A program made the translations under genes and the position numbers. The notes under the pieces were generated by a model, which was not told the origin of the DNA, did not search any database, and was given only the letters and a program-made list of their open reading frames with translations. A stretch of 35,125 nucleotides of DNA from Methylobacter sp. (GTDB lineage Bacteria > Pseudomonadota > Gammaproteobacteria > Methylococcales > Methylomonadaceae). The stretch spans positions 1 through 35,125 of the forward strand of contig JAURVK010000165.1 of NCBI GenBank assembly GCA_030655535.1. The letters run 5' to 3'. Position 1 is the stretch's first letter. Every line of letters begins with the position of its first letter. Positions 24,756 to 34,255 of this stretch are shown here, one piece after another.

Positions 24756-25529
24756 TCAACCAACATAAAAACTCGCCGCTAACATTTCCATAATCAAAGA
24801 CCAGCCATCGGCCATAACAAATAGCATTATTTTAAAGGGCAAAGAAATAATCATCGGCGACAACATCATCATACCCATTGACATCAGTACGCTGGCAACC
24901 ACCAAGTCGATAATCAAAAAAGGCAAGAAAATCAAAAAGCCTATTTGAAATGCCGTTTTTAGCTCACTGGTCACAAAAGCCGGCAGCAATAACGAAAACG
25001 GCACGTTTTCGGCTGACTCCAATTCCGCATTACCGGAAATCCTGATAAATAATTCCAGATCAGCCTCTCTGGTCTGTTTCAGCATAAATTGTCTGAACGG
25101 CTCGGAAGCTTTTTCAATAGCGACAGTGACGTCAATTTTCTCTTCCAGATAAGGCTGGACGGCTTCGCTATTTACCTTATCGAAAACCGGCATCATAATG
25201 AAAATAGTCAAAAATAAAGACAAGCCTAATAACACCTGATTACTGGGGGCCTGCCCGGTGCCTAAAGCCGTGCGCAGCAAACTTAAAACAATCATGATCC
25301 GGGTAAACGAAGTCATGGTCAACAACAACGCAGGCAACACGGTTAACAAGGTCATTAACGCCAGAATCTGGATCGTTACCGTATAAGTCTGAGCGCCTTG
25401 CTTACCCGTAGTTACCGTGACCGCTTCAATCCCTGCTGCGGCATAAGCAGGTGTTTCGATCAACAAAAAAGCGAGGCCTATCATCAGCAACCGAAACGCA
25501 ACTGATCGAAATAAAGCGCTTTTAATCAT
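24756..25529 (-). CDS. fliP: Flagellar export protein FliP
   Basis: The 257-residue protein begins with a signal peptide (to about residue 30, ETPAYAAA). The four-helix FliP core follows, with the [35 protein letters not shown] signature, [35 protein letters not shown], and a C-terminal hydrophobic end. FliP forms the pentameric channel of the export gate. Its start overlaps fliO by 8 bp. Confidence 0.97.
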   Translation of the reverse strand: MIKSALFRSVAFRLLMIGLAFLLIETPAYAAAGIEAVTVTTGKQGAQTYTVTIQILALMTLLTVLPALLLTMTSFTRIMIVLSLLRTALGTGQAPSNQVLLGLSLFLTIFIMMPVFDKVNSEAVQPYLEEKIDVTVAIEKASEPFRQFMLKQTREADLELFIRISGNAELESAENVPFSLLLPAFVTSELKTAFQIGFLIFLPFLIIDLVVASVLMSMGMMMLSPMIISLPFKIMLFVMADGWSLIMEMLAASFYVG

Positions 25530-25965
25530 CCGATCGTCCCTTCATCACTTGCATCAGTTTTTGCGCAAACCCGCTATCCATAGCCATAGATGGCGACGGC
25601 TCGCTGTTCAAGCAATCGTCGCCCTCCAACACATGCAATGCGTCTATACGTCCCGGCGTCACACCCAAAATAAGCTGCTTTTTTCCGACTTGGAGTAAAA
25701 TGACTTTTTCCCGCATACCCAACGACAGGCCGCCGACCACGCGCATTTTTTCTGTGCTATTGACAGCGAGTCCGCTTAACTTGCGCATTCCCCAAACGCA
25801 GAGAAAAAAAATACCTAAGACTATCAGCAGCCCAACACTCCAGTGGAGCATATCCCCCGAAGAAACCGTCTTGACTGCCTGTTTAGGCGCGTCGACGCCC
25901 GACGCCGCAAAGCAGGCAGGAAACCACCAGAACAACAACCCAGTGACAATTTTTTTTCCAAACAT
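25522..25965 (-). CDS. fliO: Flagellar biosynthesis protein FliO
   Basis: The 147-residue protein has a hydrophobic N-terminus (possible signal, to about residue 22), a membrane helix in [24 protein letters not shown] (about 40-62), and a cytoplasmic domain with [24 protein letters not shown], the FliO hallmark. FliO helps assemble the FliP ring. It overlaps fliN by one base and fliP by 8 bases, so all are translated from one message. Confidence 0.93.
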   Translation of the reverse strand: MFGKKIVTGLLFWWFPACFAASGVDAPKQAVKTVSSGDMLHWSVGLLIVLGIFFLCVWGMRKLSGLAVNSTEKMRVVGGLSLGMREKVILLQVGKKQLILGVTPGRIDALHVLEGDDCLNSEPSPSMAMDSGFAQKLMQVMKGRSDD

Positions 25966-26345
25966 CAGGCTAATCTTTTAACCCGTTCAGACGGACTTAT
26001 CACATCCGTTAAGCGAATACCGAACTTGTCATTAATCACCACCACTTCACCATGCGCAATCAGCGTACCGTTGACCAACACATCAAGCGGCTCACCGGCA
26101 AAACGCTCCAATTCGACAACCGATCCCTGATTTAACTGCAACAGATTCCTGATATTAATCTGTGTCCGTCCGATTTCCATTGAAATAGTAACGGGAACAT
26201 CCAAAATAACATCCAGATTGACTTCATCATTTGAAAATGAATCCGATTTTTTGTCTTCAATCTGATCATTAAACTCCTCAAATGCAGCGGCCTCAAAATC
26301 ACCCCTCGTTTCTGCACCCTCAGGCGCATTTGAATTTTCACTCAT
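25965..26345 (-). CDS. fliN: Flagellar motor switch protein FliN
   Basis: The 126-residue protein has an acidic, disordered N-terminal half and one SpoA domain: LDVILDVPVTISMEIGRTQINIRNLLQLNQGSVVEL, then GEPLDVLVNGTLIAHGEVVVINDKFGIRLTD. FliN builds the lower C-ring with FliM. I start at ATG 26345 because GGGAAA lies upstream at usual spacing. A TTG at 26357 in the same frame would add only four residues and is less likely. Confidence 0.95.
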   Translation of the reverse strand: MSENSNAPEGAETRGDFEAAAFEEFNDQIEDKKSDSFSNDEVNLDVILDVPVTISMEIGRTQINIRNLLQLNQGSVVELERFAGEPLDVLVNGTLIAHGEVVVINDKFGIRLTDVISPSERVKRLA

Positions 26346-26400
26346 CTTATTTCCCAAGCTAATATTGTCATAATCGAACCTTAAAGTGCATCAGGTTGAT

Positions 26401-27396
26401 TCAAGATCTTACCTTATCAATAATCTGGATGGCATAATTGCCGTCCGATATGCCAACCTTACCTTCAAACACAGGAATTCCTTCCGCTTTAAGGATCACC
26501 GTATCCGGCATATCGATAGGTATGACATCACCTTTTTTTAACCGCATAACGTCTCTTATGCTCATGTTTTTTTCCACCAAAAGACTGTTAATACTCACTT
26601 CCGCTCTCAGCACTTCGCCACGCAATGAGGCCTGCCAACTGCCGTCAACCTCACCGCTGTCACTACTGATAGCATCCAGTAACTCCCGGATTGGCTCAAG
26701 CATCGCATAAGGCATAGCAATGTTTATATCACCGCCCCCGCCTTCCAGCTCAACATGAATGGTAGAGATTACAATAATTTCCCCAGGACCGATAATATTG
26801 GCAAATCGTGGATTGATTTCTGCTCCCACATATTCAAAATCGAGATCCATAACCGGCTTCCAGGCTTCCTTCAAGTCCTTGAAAATCATATCAATGATGA
26901 TCCGAACCACCCGCATTTCGGTCGGTGTAAATTCCCTGCCTTCAGTCTGATTATAAAATTGTCCTGCACCACCGAAAAAATTGTCTACCACGGTAAAAAC
27001 CAGCCGCGGATCGATGACTACTAATGCTTTGCCGCGCAAGGGATTAAAACGAACAATCGTTAAATTAGTCGGAACCAGCAACCCTTGTATATATTCAGAA
27101 AACTTTTGAACCTGAATGCCCGATATAAAAATTTCTGCCGAACGACGTAGGAAATTGAACAGCGAAATACGGATAAACCGGGCAAATCGTTCATTCACCA
27201 TTTCCAGGGTCGGCATACGCCCACGAACAATTCTTTCCTGGCTGGCAAAGTCATAACCTCTGACTACGCCTTTTTCATAAAATTCTTCGGTATCCGCTTC
27301 AGCATAAAACTCGGATTCATCTTCCGTGTCAATATCTCCGTCGCTTACACCATTCAGTAGCGCATCGATTTCTGCCTGCGAGAGTAAATCACTCAT
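26401..27396 (-). CDS. fliM: Flagellar motor switch protein FliM
   Basis: The 331-residue protein starts with the CheY-P-binding peptide LLSQAEIDALLNGVSDGD. Its middle domain has the conserved NPLRGKALVVIDPRLVFTVVDNFFGG. The C-terminal SpoA-like domain contains EVSINSLLVEKNMSIRDVMRLKKGDVIPID. FliM forms the middle of the C-ring, binds phospho-CheY and sets rotation direction. The CheY-binding motif is intact, so a CheY is expected elsewhere, although none is in this window. It begins one base after fliL. Confidence 0.97.
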   Translation of the reverse strand: MSDLLSQAEIDALLNGVSDGDIDTEDESEFYAEADTEEFYEKGVVRGYDFASQERIVRGRMPTLEMVNERFARFIRISLFNFLRRSAEIFISGIQVQKFSEYIQGLLVPTNLTIVRFNPLRGKALVVIDPRLVFTVVDNFFGGAGQFYNQTEGREFTPTEMRVVRIIIDMIFKDLKEAWKPVMDLDFEYVGAEINPRFANIIGPGEIIVISTIHVELEGGGGDINIAMPYAMLEPIRELLDAISSDSGEVDGSWQASLRGEVLRAEVSINSLLVEKNMSIRDVMRLKKGDVIPIDMPDTVILKAEGIPVFEGKVGISDGNYAIQIIDKVRS

Positions 27397-27397
27397 G

Positions 27398-27904
27398 TTA
27401 TTGCATTACAAATGAAGTAAAGAATATCTCATTAATCTTACCCTTCCCTGCCATTTTCACTAAAACGGCAGTCACCTCATCTAATATGAGTTTACGTAAC
27501 ATGTCTTTTCCTTCACGGGTATTTAACACGCTGCTTTCCTGCGCACTAATCAGCATCAACAGATTATTGCGTATCATGGGTTCATTTTTTGTTAACACGC
27601 CAATGGTTTCAGCGCCTTCAACCAACATAGATAGCGTAATTCGTCCGTGTTTGGCTGCCGACCCCTTGGGGAAATCAACAACAATGGGCTTACTCATCTC
27701 AAAATAGAGCTTTTCTGCTGGAACTGCCGACTCATCTTTATCATCATGCTCAGCTTTTTCTCCTTTAGCAGAATCCCATTTCATAAAGAAATAAGCGGCA
27801 CCTGCGCCGCTCACTGCCAATAAAATCACTACAGCGACAATTATGATGATAAGTTTTTTAGGGAATTTCTTTTCCTTTCCATCTTCTTGTTCAAGTTCAG
27901 CCAT
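27398..27904 (-). CDS. fliL: Flagellar basal-body-associated protein FliL
   Basis: The 168-residue protein has a short charged N-terminus, a single membrane helix (KKLIIIIVAVVILLAVSGAGAAYFF, about residues 16-41) and a periplasmic domain with YFEMSKPIVVDFP and TLSMLVEGAETIGVLTKNEPMIRNNLLMLIS. FliL supports the stator around the motor. It is the first gene of the operon. AAAGGG lies about 10 nt before the ATG. Confidence 0.95.
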   Translation of the reverse strand: MAELEQEDGKEKKFPKKLIIIIVAVVILLAVSGAGAAYFFMKWDSAKGEKAEHDDKDESAVPAEKLYFEMSKPIVVDFPKGSAAKHGRITLSMLVEGAETIGVLTKNEPMIRNNLLMLISAQESSVLNTREGKDMLRKLILDEVTAVLVKMAGKGKINEIFFTSFVMQ

Positions 27905-28292
27905 GTTGCAAACCCTTTAGTTTTTAATCAGCAAATATGCAATTTAGAGACCATAAAAAATAATACATATAAGAACAACAGCCTATGTTTTAATTATAAT
28001 CCGGTTACCGCTGTGAATAACCCTAACACAGCGCTAAATGTTATCATTAACCTGCATCACAAAATCAAATCATACAAGAAAAAAGATCCTTTTAAAAGAA
28101 TAAGATAGGAATACTTGTAAATGTTAATAATTAACTACACCGCCATATCAATTATAAATGCGGCATAATTAAACAAATAAATACACCCAAAGAATCACAA
28201 CATTAAAAATGAAGATGTCGCGAAACCGACACCCTCACCTTTATTGAAATAAAAATGCCTTTAAAAGCCAAGCAATATGGACAATTTATTTG
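27905..28292. other. AT-rich divergent intergenic region before fliL and the Hpt gene
   Basis: No ORF here looks like a gene. The stretch must hold the fliL operon promoter on the minus strand and the Hpt gene promoter on the plus strand. I looked for sigma-54 (TGGCAC-N5-TTGCA) and sigma-28 (TAAA-N15-GCCGATAA) sites on the minus strand and found none I could defend. A TATAAT occurs on the minus strand about 100 bp from fliL but lacks a convincing -35 box. Confidence 0.5.
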
Positions 28293-28654
28293 ATGAATCC
28301 AAAAACGTTAGCTTTAGCTTATATCCAAATAATCTTGAGTATAACCAATAACAACAAACAGCTTACTTTGACCCTTTTTAAAAAGCTATTCGAGGAACTG
28401 CCCTTGCAAATCATTGACATTAAAGATGCGCTGAAAAAAAACAATACGATCTTGCCAATGAAATCACACACAAACTCAATGGTTCGGCAAGCTTTTGTGG
28501 ATTGATGGCTATTCGGCAATCGGCAAATATTTTGGAAAACTGCCTGTTAAACGATAATTACGCCATAATTGATCGGCACTTTCTGATGCTGCAACATATC
28601 TTAAATTTCGCACGCCATCAAAAATCCATCCTGGTAAATCTGGGTAAATGCTAA
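28293..28654 (+). pseudogene. Hpt (histidine phosphotransfer) domain gene split by a frameshift at an A8 run
   Basis: From ATG 28293 the frame encodes a helical segment ending KKLFEELPLQIIDIKDALKK, then goes out of register and stops at 28505. In another frame, open from 28435 to TAA 28654, the sequence continues with YDLANEITHKLNGSASFCGL and SANILENCLL. Together these give a single-domain Hpt of the BarA/GacS kind, with the phosphorylatable histidine in THKLNGSASFCG. The two frames meet at eight A (28434-28441); one extra A would restore the whole frame. The histidine lies after the break, so the first ORF alone would not be a working transmitter. It may be a pseudogene, a sequence error, or a gene read through by slippage on the A run. 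Confidence 0.72.
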
Positions 28655-28660
28655 TCTCAT

Positions 28661-28686
28661 AAAAAAAGCCCTAAAAGGGCTTTTTT
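28661..28686. terminator. Bidirectional terminator between the Hpt gene and fimV
   Basis: A run of seven A is followed by GCCC, loop TAAAA, GGGC and six T (28661-28686). It reads as an intrinsic terminator on both strands and serves the converging ends of the Hpt gene and fimV. Confidence 0.82.
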
Positions 28687-28706
28687 ATAAGCATCAAGAA
28701 TCGATT

Positions 28707-31616
28707 TTAGCCCAACTCGTCAAGCAATGCTTGGGCTATCTTTTTTTGCTCAACCGTACCTTGCTCAAGTACTTCCCTGGCCAGATCCTTGGCCGCATCG
28801 GCATCTCCCATATCGACATATGCTTTTGCCAAATCCAGTTTCGTTTCCAACTCATCCATATCGGTGAGAGCAGAAACACCAAACCCCTCATGCTGACCGG
28901 ACTCCTGATCCTTTGTTGTTGAGGGCAGATCCAAATCAAAATTAAAGTCAAAATCCCCCCCCATATCATCATTAAAATCCAACGAATTATCCGAAGAAAT
29001 ATCATCATTATCTAAAGTACTAAAGTCAAGACTATCAACTTCTTTTGTTTCAGCATTATCGAAACTAAAATCAAATTCATGCGTTTCATATTCCTGCTGT
29101 TTATTGTCTACGCTTGTCTCTGGAGGCAAAGACAATAAAGCGCTAGAATCTATAAGATTTTGATCTGCCTTATCTGATTCGTTGGCATCGGTTGAAAACG
29201 AACCAAAATCAATATCTTCTATCTGTGCTTTTGAGGTCTTGCCTGCCTGCGTATTGGGGGCTATAACACCATGATCCGATTCTATGGAAAATGAACTTAA
29301 ATCGAAATCAATGTCCTCTCCTGTCGCTCCCAAGGATCGACCGGTAATAGCGTTGGATGCAATAACACCCTTATCCGCTTCATCGGATTTCATTGATAAT
29401 AAACTTAAATCGAAATTAACATCCTCTACCTGCTCTCCTGAAAATGCATCAGCCTGAGCACTGAGATCAACAGCATCTTTTTCCGCCTCATTAGACTCTT
29501 TGGTATCCATTGAAAATGAACTCAAATCAAAATCAACGTCTTCGTTATTTCGCCGCGCTTCAACAATAACTTCATCTTTAGCTTTATCGGATGAAGTTAA
29601 ATCAAAATCAACTACGTTACGCTTTGACTCAGTTGCTTCCTTCCCAAAATCATCACCATCTGACTTCGCAAAAGAAACAACTCCGGTAATTACACGCTCT
29701 ATATTGGGCGCATTATCCCCAGCGATACTTTCGCCAGTATTTTCAATGACTTCGTCATCGGCCATAGCGAACAGATCATCCCCGGATGAAAATAATGGCG
29801 AAGCAGGACAAATTTCACGTCCCATTTCTGCCACTTTCTCCCAAAACTCAGCCTCATTCCGTTTACCGAATTTCGCCAGTTCAGTGGCATAAGCTTCAAA
29901 ATCCGCGTTGCTTTCATTAGCGTAAAAAATTTCCAGCAACTTCAATTTACATTCATCTCGATTAGGCTGATCTTTAATTGCCTGACGTATTAATTCTTCG
30001 GCCTGCTGATAACGACCATAAGCAAGATACACGTCAGCCTCGGATATCGGATCGATTTCTCCCTGATCGGTATCAAATGAGTCAAAGTCACTGGGTGTAA
30101 ATTCACTTAAGAAAGAACTTTCTCCCACTGTACCCGCATCATTATCGCGAACAACCAAACTATCTTCGACAACCGGCACAGAAATATTTTCATCGGCTTC
30201 AGATATTTCAATCATATTGGTAGAGTCAAACATACTTTCAGTATTCGTTTCCTCGTCAACCTTGCGTTTCCGCCACCAAAGCCAGCTTAGCAGAGTCAAA
30301 ATTGCCGCACCGGCACTACCCACCACCAGATAGTAAGTATCCAGTGAACTGCTTGCTTCAGGTTCCCGCTGAGCCGGTGAAGCCACTGGCTCAGCGGATT
30401 GAACAACAGTTGGTTGGGGAACAGATGTTATTTGATCCTCAAGTTTGGCTGCCGTATCCTCATCCGGCACTATCTGCTGTTGAGCAACAAGATTTGCCTG
30501 GGATTGTTTCTGCAAAGCTGCGAACTGTTGATCCTTTAAAACGATCAACTCCTGCATCATCGCCAATTGTTTTTCCAGCTCTGCTACCTTGCTTTGTAGC
30601 GCACCATCTGCCGACACGGCTGCACTTACATTTTCTTCCGCATTACCCTTAACTGTATCCGACCGATCTGCTGCATTGTTGTCAGAACCTTCCTGCTCAT
30701 TCACTGAGACTATAACGGCATGATCGGCAACCGCCTTTTTGACCGGAGCCGCCAGGGTTAACTGATTATCGACAGATCCGTCGACTCCGCTCAGGACAGG
30801 CTTTGCCTTTTCCGTATCAGCGTGAGCAAGGGCTGAATGATTTTTCCAAGCTTTTGTCTGCCGATTAAACTCCGCTAACGCCTGATTTTTTGATAATTTT
30901 AGAACAGTCCCTCTTTCAGGAATCTTCAGCATTTTGCCAGCTGTTAATGCATAAATATTTCCTTTATAGAATGCATGAGGATTTGCTTCATAAATCGCAA
31001 TCATCATTTGTTTTACAGAAATATCACCCTGTCCTCTTGTTCGCTCAGCCACGCTCCAAAGCGTATCATGTAAAAGTGTAGGGCCATATTCGCCCTCACG
31101 GCTTTGTCCATTGGCATGCGCTTGAGTTTGAGGCGTAGCGGCTGATGGTTGCGCATAGCTTTCAGTGCGGGTTGAAACGGGAATGGTCGCTTGCTTATAA
31201 ATTGAAGGAGGATCCACCAATACAGTAAATTCACGATACAAATTGCCTTTTGGCCAACTGACTTCGAGCAGAAAATCCAAAAAAGGTTCCTTTAATGCTT
31301 CGTTCGAAGTCAGCTTAATAAGCGCCGAACCATTAGAAAGAGTAATGGTTTCAAGTTTAATTTTCGACAAAAAATAAGTCCACGACACACCCGCCTCATC
31401 AAATTTTTCAGGCGAAGCCAATTTCACTTTAATGTCAGATACGCTCTCGCCTGACAATGTTAACGCAATTTCAGCATCCAGATTTTGATTAAGGGCCGAG
31501 TGCAATTTAATCTCGCCAATGCCTAACGTATGACCACTGGCCGGTGCCAGTAACGATACAACCGCTAAAGTTTTAGTTAAATTACGCACGCTACTCTTCT
31601 TCACAATAATTACCAC
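28707..31616 (-). CDS. fimV: Polar landmark protein FimV (HubP family)
   Basis: The 969-residue protein starts with a signal peptide (to about residue 30, ASGHTLGIGEIKLHSALNQ) and the conserved FimV N-terminal domain (LDAEIALTLSG, then FLLEVSWPKGNLYREFTVLVDPP). A LysM domain follows (about 178-235: DTLWSVAERTRGQGDISVKQMMIAIYEANPHAF), then a coiled coil (about 340-365) and one membrane helix (about 430-450). The cytoplasmic part has a TPR-like stretch (ADVYLAYGRYQQAEELIRQAIKDQP) and a long acidic region with degenerate repeats of DFDLSSFS. The C-terminal FimV domain is LETKLDLAKAYVDMGDADAAKDLAREVLEQ. FimV/HubP anchors proteins at the pole, including type IV pili and FlhF/FlhG-type partners. 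The first start is GTG 31616; GTG 31604 is an alternative. Confidence 0.95.
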   Translation of the reverse strand: MVIIVKKSSVRNLTKTLAVVSLLAPASGHTLGIGEIKLHSALNQNLDAEIALTLSGESVSDIKVKLASPEKFDEAGVSWTYFLSKIKLETITLSNGSALIKLTSNEALKEPFLDFLLEVSWPKGNLYREFTVLVDPPSIYKQATIPVSTRTESYAQPSAATPQTQAHANGQSREGEYGPTLLHDTLWSVAERTRGQGDISVKQMMIAIYEANPHAFYKGNIYALTAGKMLKIPERGTVLKLSKNQALAEFNRQTKAWKNHSALAHADTEKAKPVLSGVDGSVDNQLTLAAPVKKAVADHAVIVSVNEQEGSDNNAADRSDTVKGNAEENVSAAVSADGALQSKVAELEKQLAMMQELIVLKDQQFAALQKQSQANLVAQQQIVPDEDTAAKLEDQITSVPQPTVVQSAEPVASPAQREPEASSSLDTYYLVVGSAGAAILTLLSWLWWRKRKVDEETNTESMFDSTNMIEISEADENISVPVVEDSLVVRDNDAGTVGESSFLSEFTPSDFDSFDTDQGEIDPISEADVYLAYGRYQQAEELIRQAIKDQPNRDECKLKLLEIFYANESNADFEAYATELAKFGKRNEAEFWEKVAEMGREICPASPLFSSGDDLFAMADDEVIENTGESIAGDNAPNIERVITGVVSFAKSDGDDFGKEATESKRNVVDFDLTSSDKAKDEVIVEARRNNEDVDFDLSSFSMDTKESNEAEKDAVDLSAQADAFSGEQVEDVNFDLSLLSMKSDEADKGVIASNAITGRSLGATGEDIDFDLSSFSIESDHGVIAPNTQAGKTSKAQIEDIDFGSFSTDANESDKADQNLIDSSALLSLPPETSVDNKQQEYETHEFDFSFDNAETKEVDSLDFSTLDNDDISSDNSLDFNDDMGGDFDFNFDLDLPSTTKDQESGQHEGFGVSALTDMDELETKLDLAKAYVDMGDADAAKDLAREVLEQGTVEQKKIAQALLDELG

Positions 31617-31658
31617 AGTTTCTTACCGCGTCCAGTCAAATATGTAGACAAGCTTAGC

Positions 31659-32681
31659 CTAGATGTAATTTTTTACCAGCACTTCCGCTATTTGCACACT
31701 GTTTAATGCCGCGCCTTTTCGAACATTGTCACCCACCACCCACAAATCAATTCCTTGAGGATGCGATATATCTTCCCGGATACGCCCTACAAACACATCA
31801 TCATGGCCTGACGACTCGGTAACCGCCGTTGGATAACCGCCGTCTTTACGTTCATCCATAACCGTCACACCGGGCGCTTGCTCAAGCAAGGCTCTTACTG
31901 TAGCGACATCAATTTTCTTACGGGTCTCGATATGCACCGCCTCGGAATGTCCGTAAAAAACCGGAACCCGCACTGCGGTTGCGTTAACCAGAATACTGTC
32001 GTCACCCAGGATTTTTTGAGTTTCCCACACCATCTTCATTTCTTCCTTGGTGTAACCGTTGTCCATGAATACGTCAATCTGCGGTAATACGTTAAAAGCA
32101 ATCTGTTTGGGATAGACATCGGTTTTAATGGCTTGCATATTAAGAAGACTGGTCGTTTGCTTAACCAGCTCTTCTATCGCTTCTTTGCCGGTACCCGAGA
32201 CAGCCTGATAGGTACAGACATTGATACGCGAAATTCCCACTGCATCGTGAATAGGCTTTAACGCCATCAACATCTGAATCGTCGAGCAATTCGGATTAGC
32301 GATAATGCCGCGATTTTTATAGTCGGCGATTTTTTCGGGATTGACCTCCGGCACCACCAGAGGAATATCGTCGTCATAACGAAACTCTGAAGTATTATCA
32401 ATAACAATACAGCCGGCAGCGACGGCCTTGGGCGCATATTCTGCCGAAACAGAGGCGCCCGGTGAAAACAAACCGATTTGCACCTTTGAAAAATCGAAGG
32501 TAGCCAAATCTTTTACAACTAAAGATCCGCCTTTAAAAGAGATTCTTTTACCTGCTGAATTACTGCTGGCCAAGGCATAAACCTCGCCGACAGGGAAATT
32601 ACGCTCTTCCAGAAGAGACAACATGGCTTCACCTACTGCACCGGTAGCACCAACCACGGCAACATTATATAGTTTGGTCAT
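31659..32681 (-). CDS. asd: Aspartate-semialdehyde dehydrogenase
   Basis: The 340-residue enzyme converts aspartyl phosphate to aspartate semialdehyde with NADPH, toward lysine, threonine, methionine and diaminopimelate. GATGAVGE (residues 11-18) binds NADPH. The catalytic cysteine is Cys132 in NPNCSTIQM. ASNSAGKRI and the C-terminal FVGRIREDISHPQGIDLWVVGDN fit the family. I start at ATG 32681: GGGAGC lies just upstream, and the ten extra residues of the longer ORF (to 32711) do not resemble Asd. It lies between fimV and adk; in Pseudomonas fimV is also next to asd. Confidence 0.97.
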   Translation of the reverse strand: MTKLYNVAVVGATGAVGEAMLSLLEERNFPVGEVYALASSNSAGKRISFKGGSLVVKDLATFDFSKVQIGLFSPGASVSAEYAPKAVAAGCIVIDNTSEFRYDDDIPLVVPEVNPEKIADYKNRGIIANPNCSTIQMLMALKPIHDAVGISRINVCTYQAVSGTGKEAIEELVKQTTSLLNMQAIKTDVYPKQIAFNVLPQIDVFMDNGYTKEEMKMVWETQKILGDDSILVNATAVRVPVFYGHSEAVHIETRKKIDVATVRALLEQAPGVTVMDERKDGGYPTAVTESSGHDDVFVGRIREDISHPQGIDLWVVGDNVRKGAALNSVQIAEVLVKNYI

Positions 32682-32682
32682 C

Positions 32683-32784
32683 TTAAGCTCCCTTCTGGGC
32701 AACAGAAACAACTGCGCACATCAATTGCATCGCAACGGAACCTATATAACTATCAGCCGGTAAAATTACATCTTTCTTTGTCAT
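32683..32784 (-). CDS. Possible 33-codon ORF immediately upstream of asd
   Basis: ATG 32784 starts an ORF of 33 codons that ends with TAA directly before the asd start (TAAGATG). AAAGG lies upstream at rather long spacing. The product begins MTKKDVILPADSYIGS and ends with a hydrophobic stretch (VAMQLMCAVVSVAQKGA). It may be a leader peptide or a real small protein coupled to asd translation, or chance. The asd ribosome site (AAGGGAGC) lies inside its last codons, so translation of the ORF would affect access to it. Confidence 0.35.
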   Translation of the reverse strand: MTKKDVILPADSYIGSVAMQLMCAVVSVAQKGA

Positions 32785-32853
32785 TAAATTTAAAAACCTT
32801 TTATTCTAAAATTTGAATATCGATGATCACTACGTTTTTTTATGCCTGCCAAC

Positions 32854-33522
<669 letters not shown>

Positions 33523-33543
33523 TTAAACTCTAAATAACACTCG

Positions 33544-33594
33544 TGTAGGTCGTTGTAGGGGGCGACCGGCCGGTCGCCCCTACAACGACCTACA
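33544..33594. repeat. 51-bp near-perfect palindrome between adk and the CBS gene
   Basis: The left arm begins TGTAGGTCGTTGTAGG and is followed by GGGCGACCGG; the right arm is CCGGTCGCCCCTACAACG and ends ACCTACA. The arms match completely except for one extra G on the left (five G against four C). It is very GC-rich in an AT-rich gap of the divergent adk/CBS region and has no ORF. The core recurs in motD (16563-16591), so it belongs to a dispersed REP-like family. Its transcript would fold into a very stable hairpin. Confidence 0.85.
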
Positions 33595-33646
33595 AAACCA
33601 AATAAAAACATAACGGACTATTTTATAACACATCAAATTTTATCTC

Positions 33647-33675
33647 TTGTAAAAATAGCTATATATCCCTATTCT
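33647..33675 (+). promoter_or_regulatory. Candidate sigma-70 promoter of the CBS-domain gene
   Basis: TTGTAA (33647-33652) and TATTCT (33670-33675) are separated by 17 nt. The predicted start is about 25 nt before the ATG at 33709. The hexamers are near but not at consensus. Confidence 0.35.
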
Positions 33676-33708
33676 TAGCAAGTTTTTTTTACATTCAGGA
33701 GAATAATA

Positions 33709-34185
33709 ATGCGTGTTGAAGATTTAATGACTTCAAAAGTATTTACAGTCGAGCAACACGATTTGATTGATCGTGTCTTTTTCTTAATTCATTACGAAAG
33801 AATTCGTCACTTACCCGTTGTTGAAAAAGGCAAAGTTATCGGGATTGTATCCGACCGGGATCTGTACAAAGCCTTAGGCCCAAAAAGCAACTCTCAAGCC
33901 ATTGAAGCGGCAACCGGAACCGGCACGACAGAACTTCATGTCGTGCCTAAAAAAGTGCAACATATCATGCATCGGGGAGTTATAACCGTTAGCCGTGACA
34001 CCTACGCATCGGAAGCGGCTGCACTGATGGCCGAACATAAGATTGGCGCATTGCCTGTCGTCGATAAAGACAACAAGCTGGTCGGCATTCTATCCTCCAC
34101 CGACATACTTCGGGTTTTTTCAAAAATCGAAAAAGCGGGCGAAACACGGGAGCAAAGAATCGCAGCCGGCGTCAGCCATAAATAA
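33709..34185 (+). CDS. Protein with two CBS domains
   Basis: The 158-residue protein is almost only a Bateman module. CBS 1 is about residues 1-55 (MRVEDLMTSKVFTV to GKVIGIVSDRDLYKAL), and CBS 2 about 85-142 (VQHIMHRGVITVSRDTYASEAAALMAEHKIGALPVVD, then LVGILSSTDILRVFS). Such stand-alone CBS pairs usually bind adenosine nucleotides and control other proteins. The link to adk next door, divergently transcribed, is suggestive only. AGGAG precedes the ATG at good spacing, and the 3' end has a terminator. Confidence 0.94.
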   Translation: MRVEDLMTSKVFTVEQHDLIDRVFFLIHYERIRHLPVVEKGKVIGIVSDRDLYKALGPKSNSQAIEAATGTGTTELHVVPKKVQHIMHRGVITVSRDTYASEAAALMAEHKIGALPVVDKDNKLVGILSSTDILRVFSKIEKAGETREQRIAAGVSHK

Positions 34186-34209
34186 AGCGATGCAATTTGC
34201 GTAACCCCA

Positions 34210-34236
34210 AAGCCCCAATATAACGGGGCTTTTTTG
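34210..34236 (+). terminator. Intrinsic terminator after the CBS gene
   Basis: AAGCCCC (34210-34216) pairs with GGGGCTT (34225-34231) around an 8-nt loop and is followed by a T tract. It lies 25 nt after the CBS stop codon and just before the DUF1415 gene. Confidence 0.85.
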
Positions 34237-34255
34237 TTTTAACCGGCAACCGACC

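Noticed and set aside
28319-28519. 66 aa minus-strand ORF
   Set aside because: It is the shadow of the Hpt gene on the other strand.
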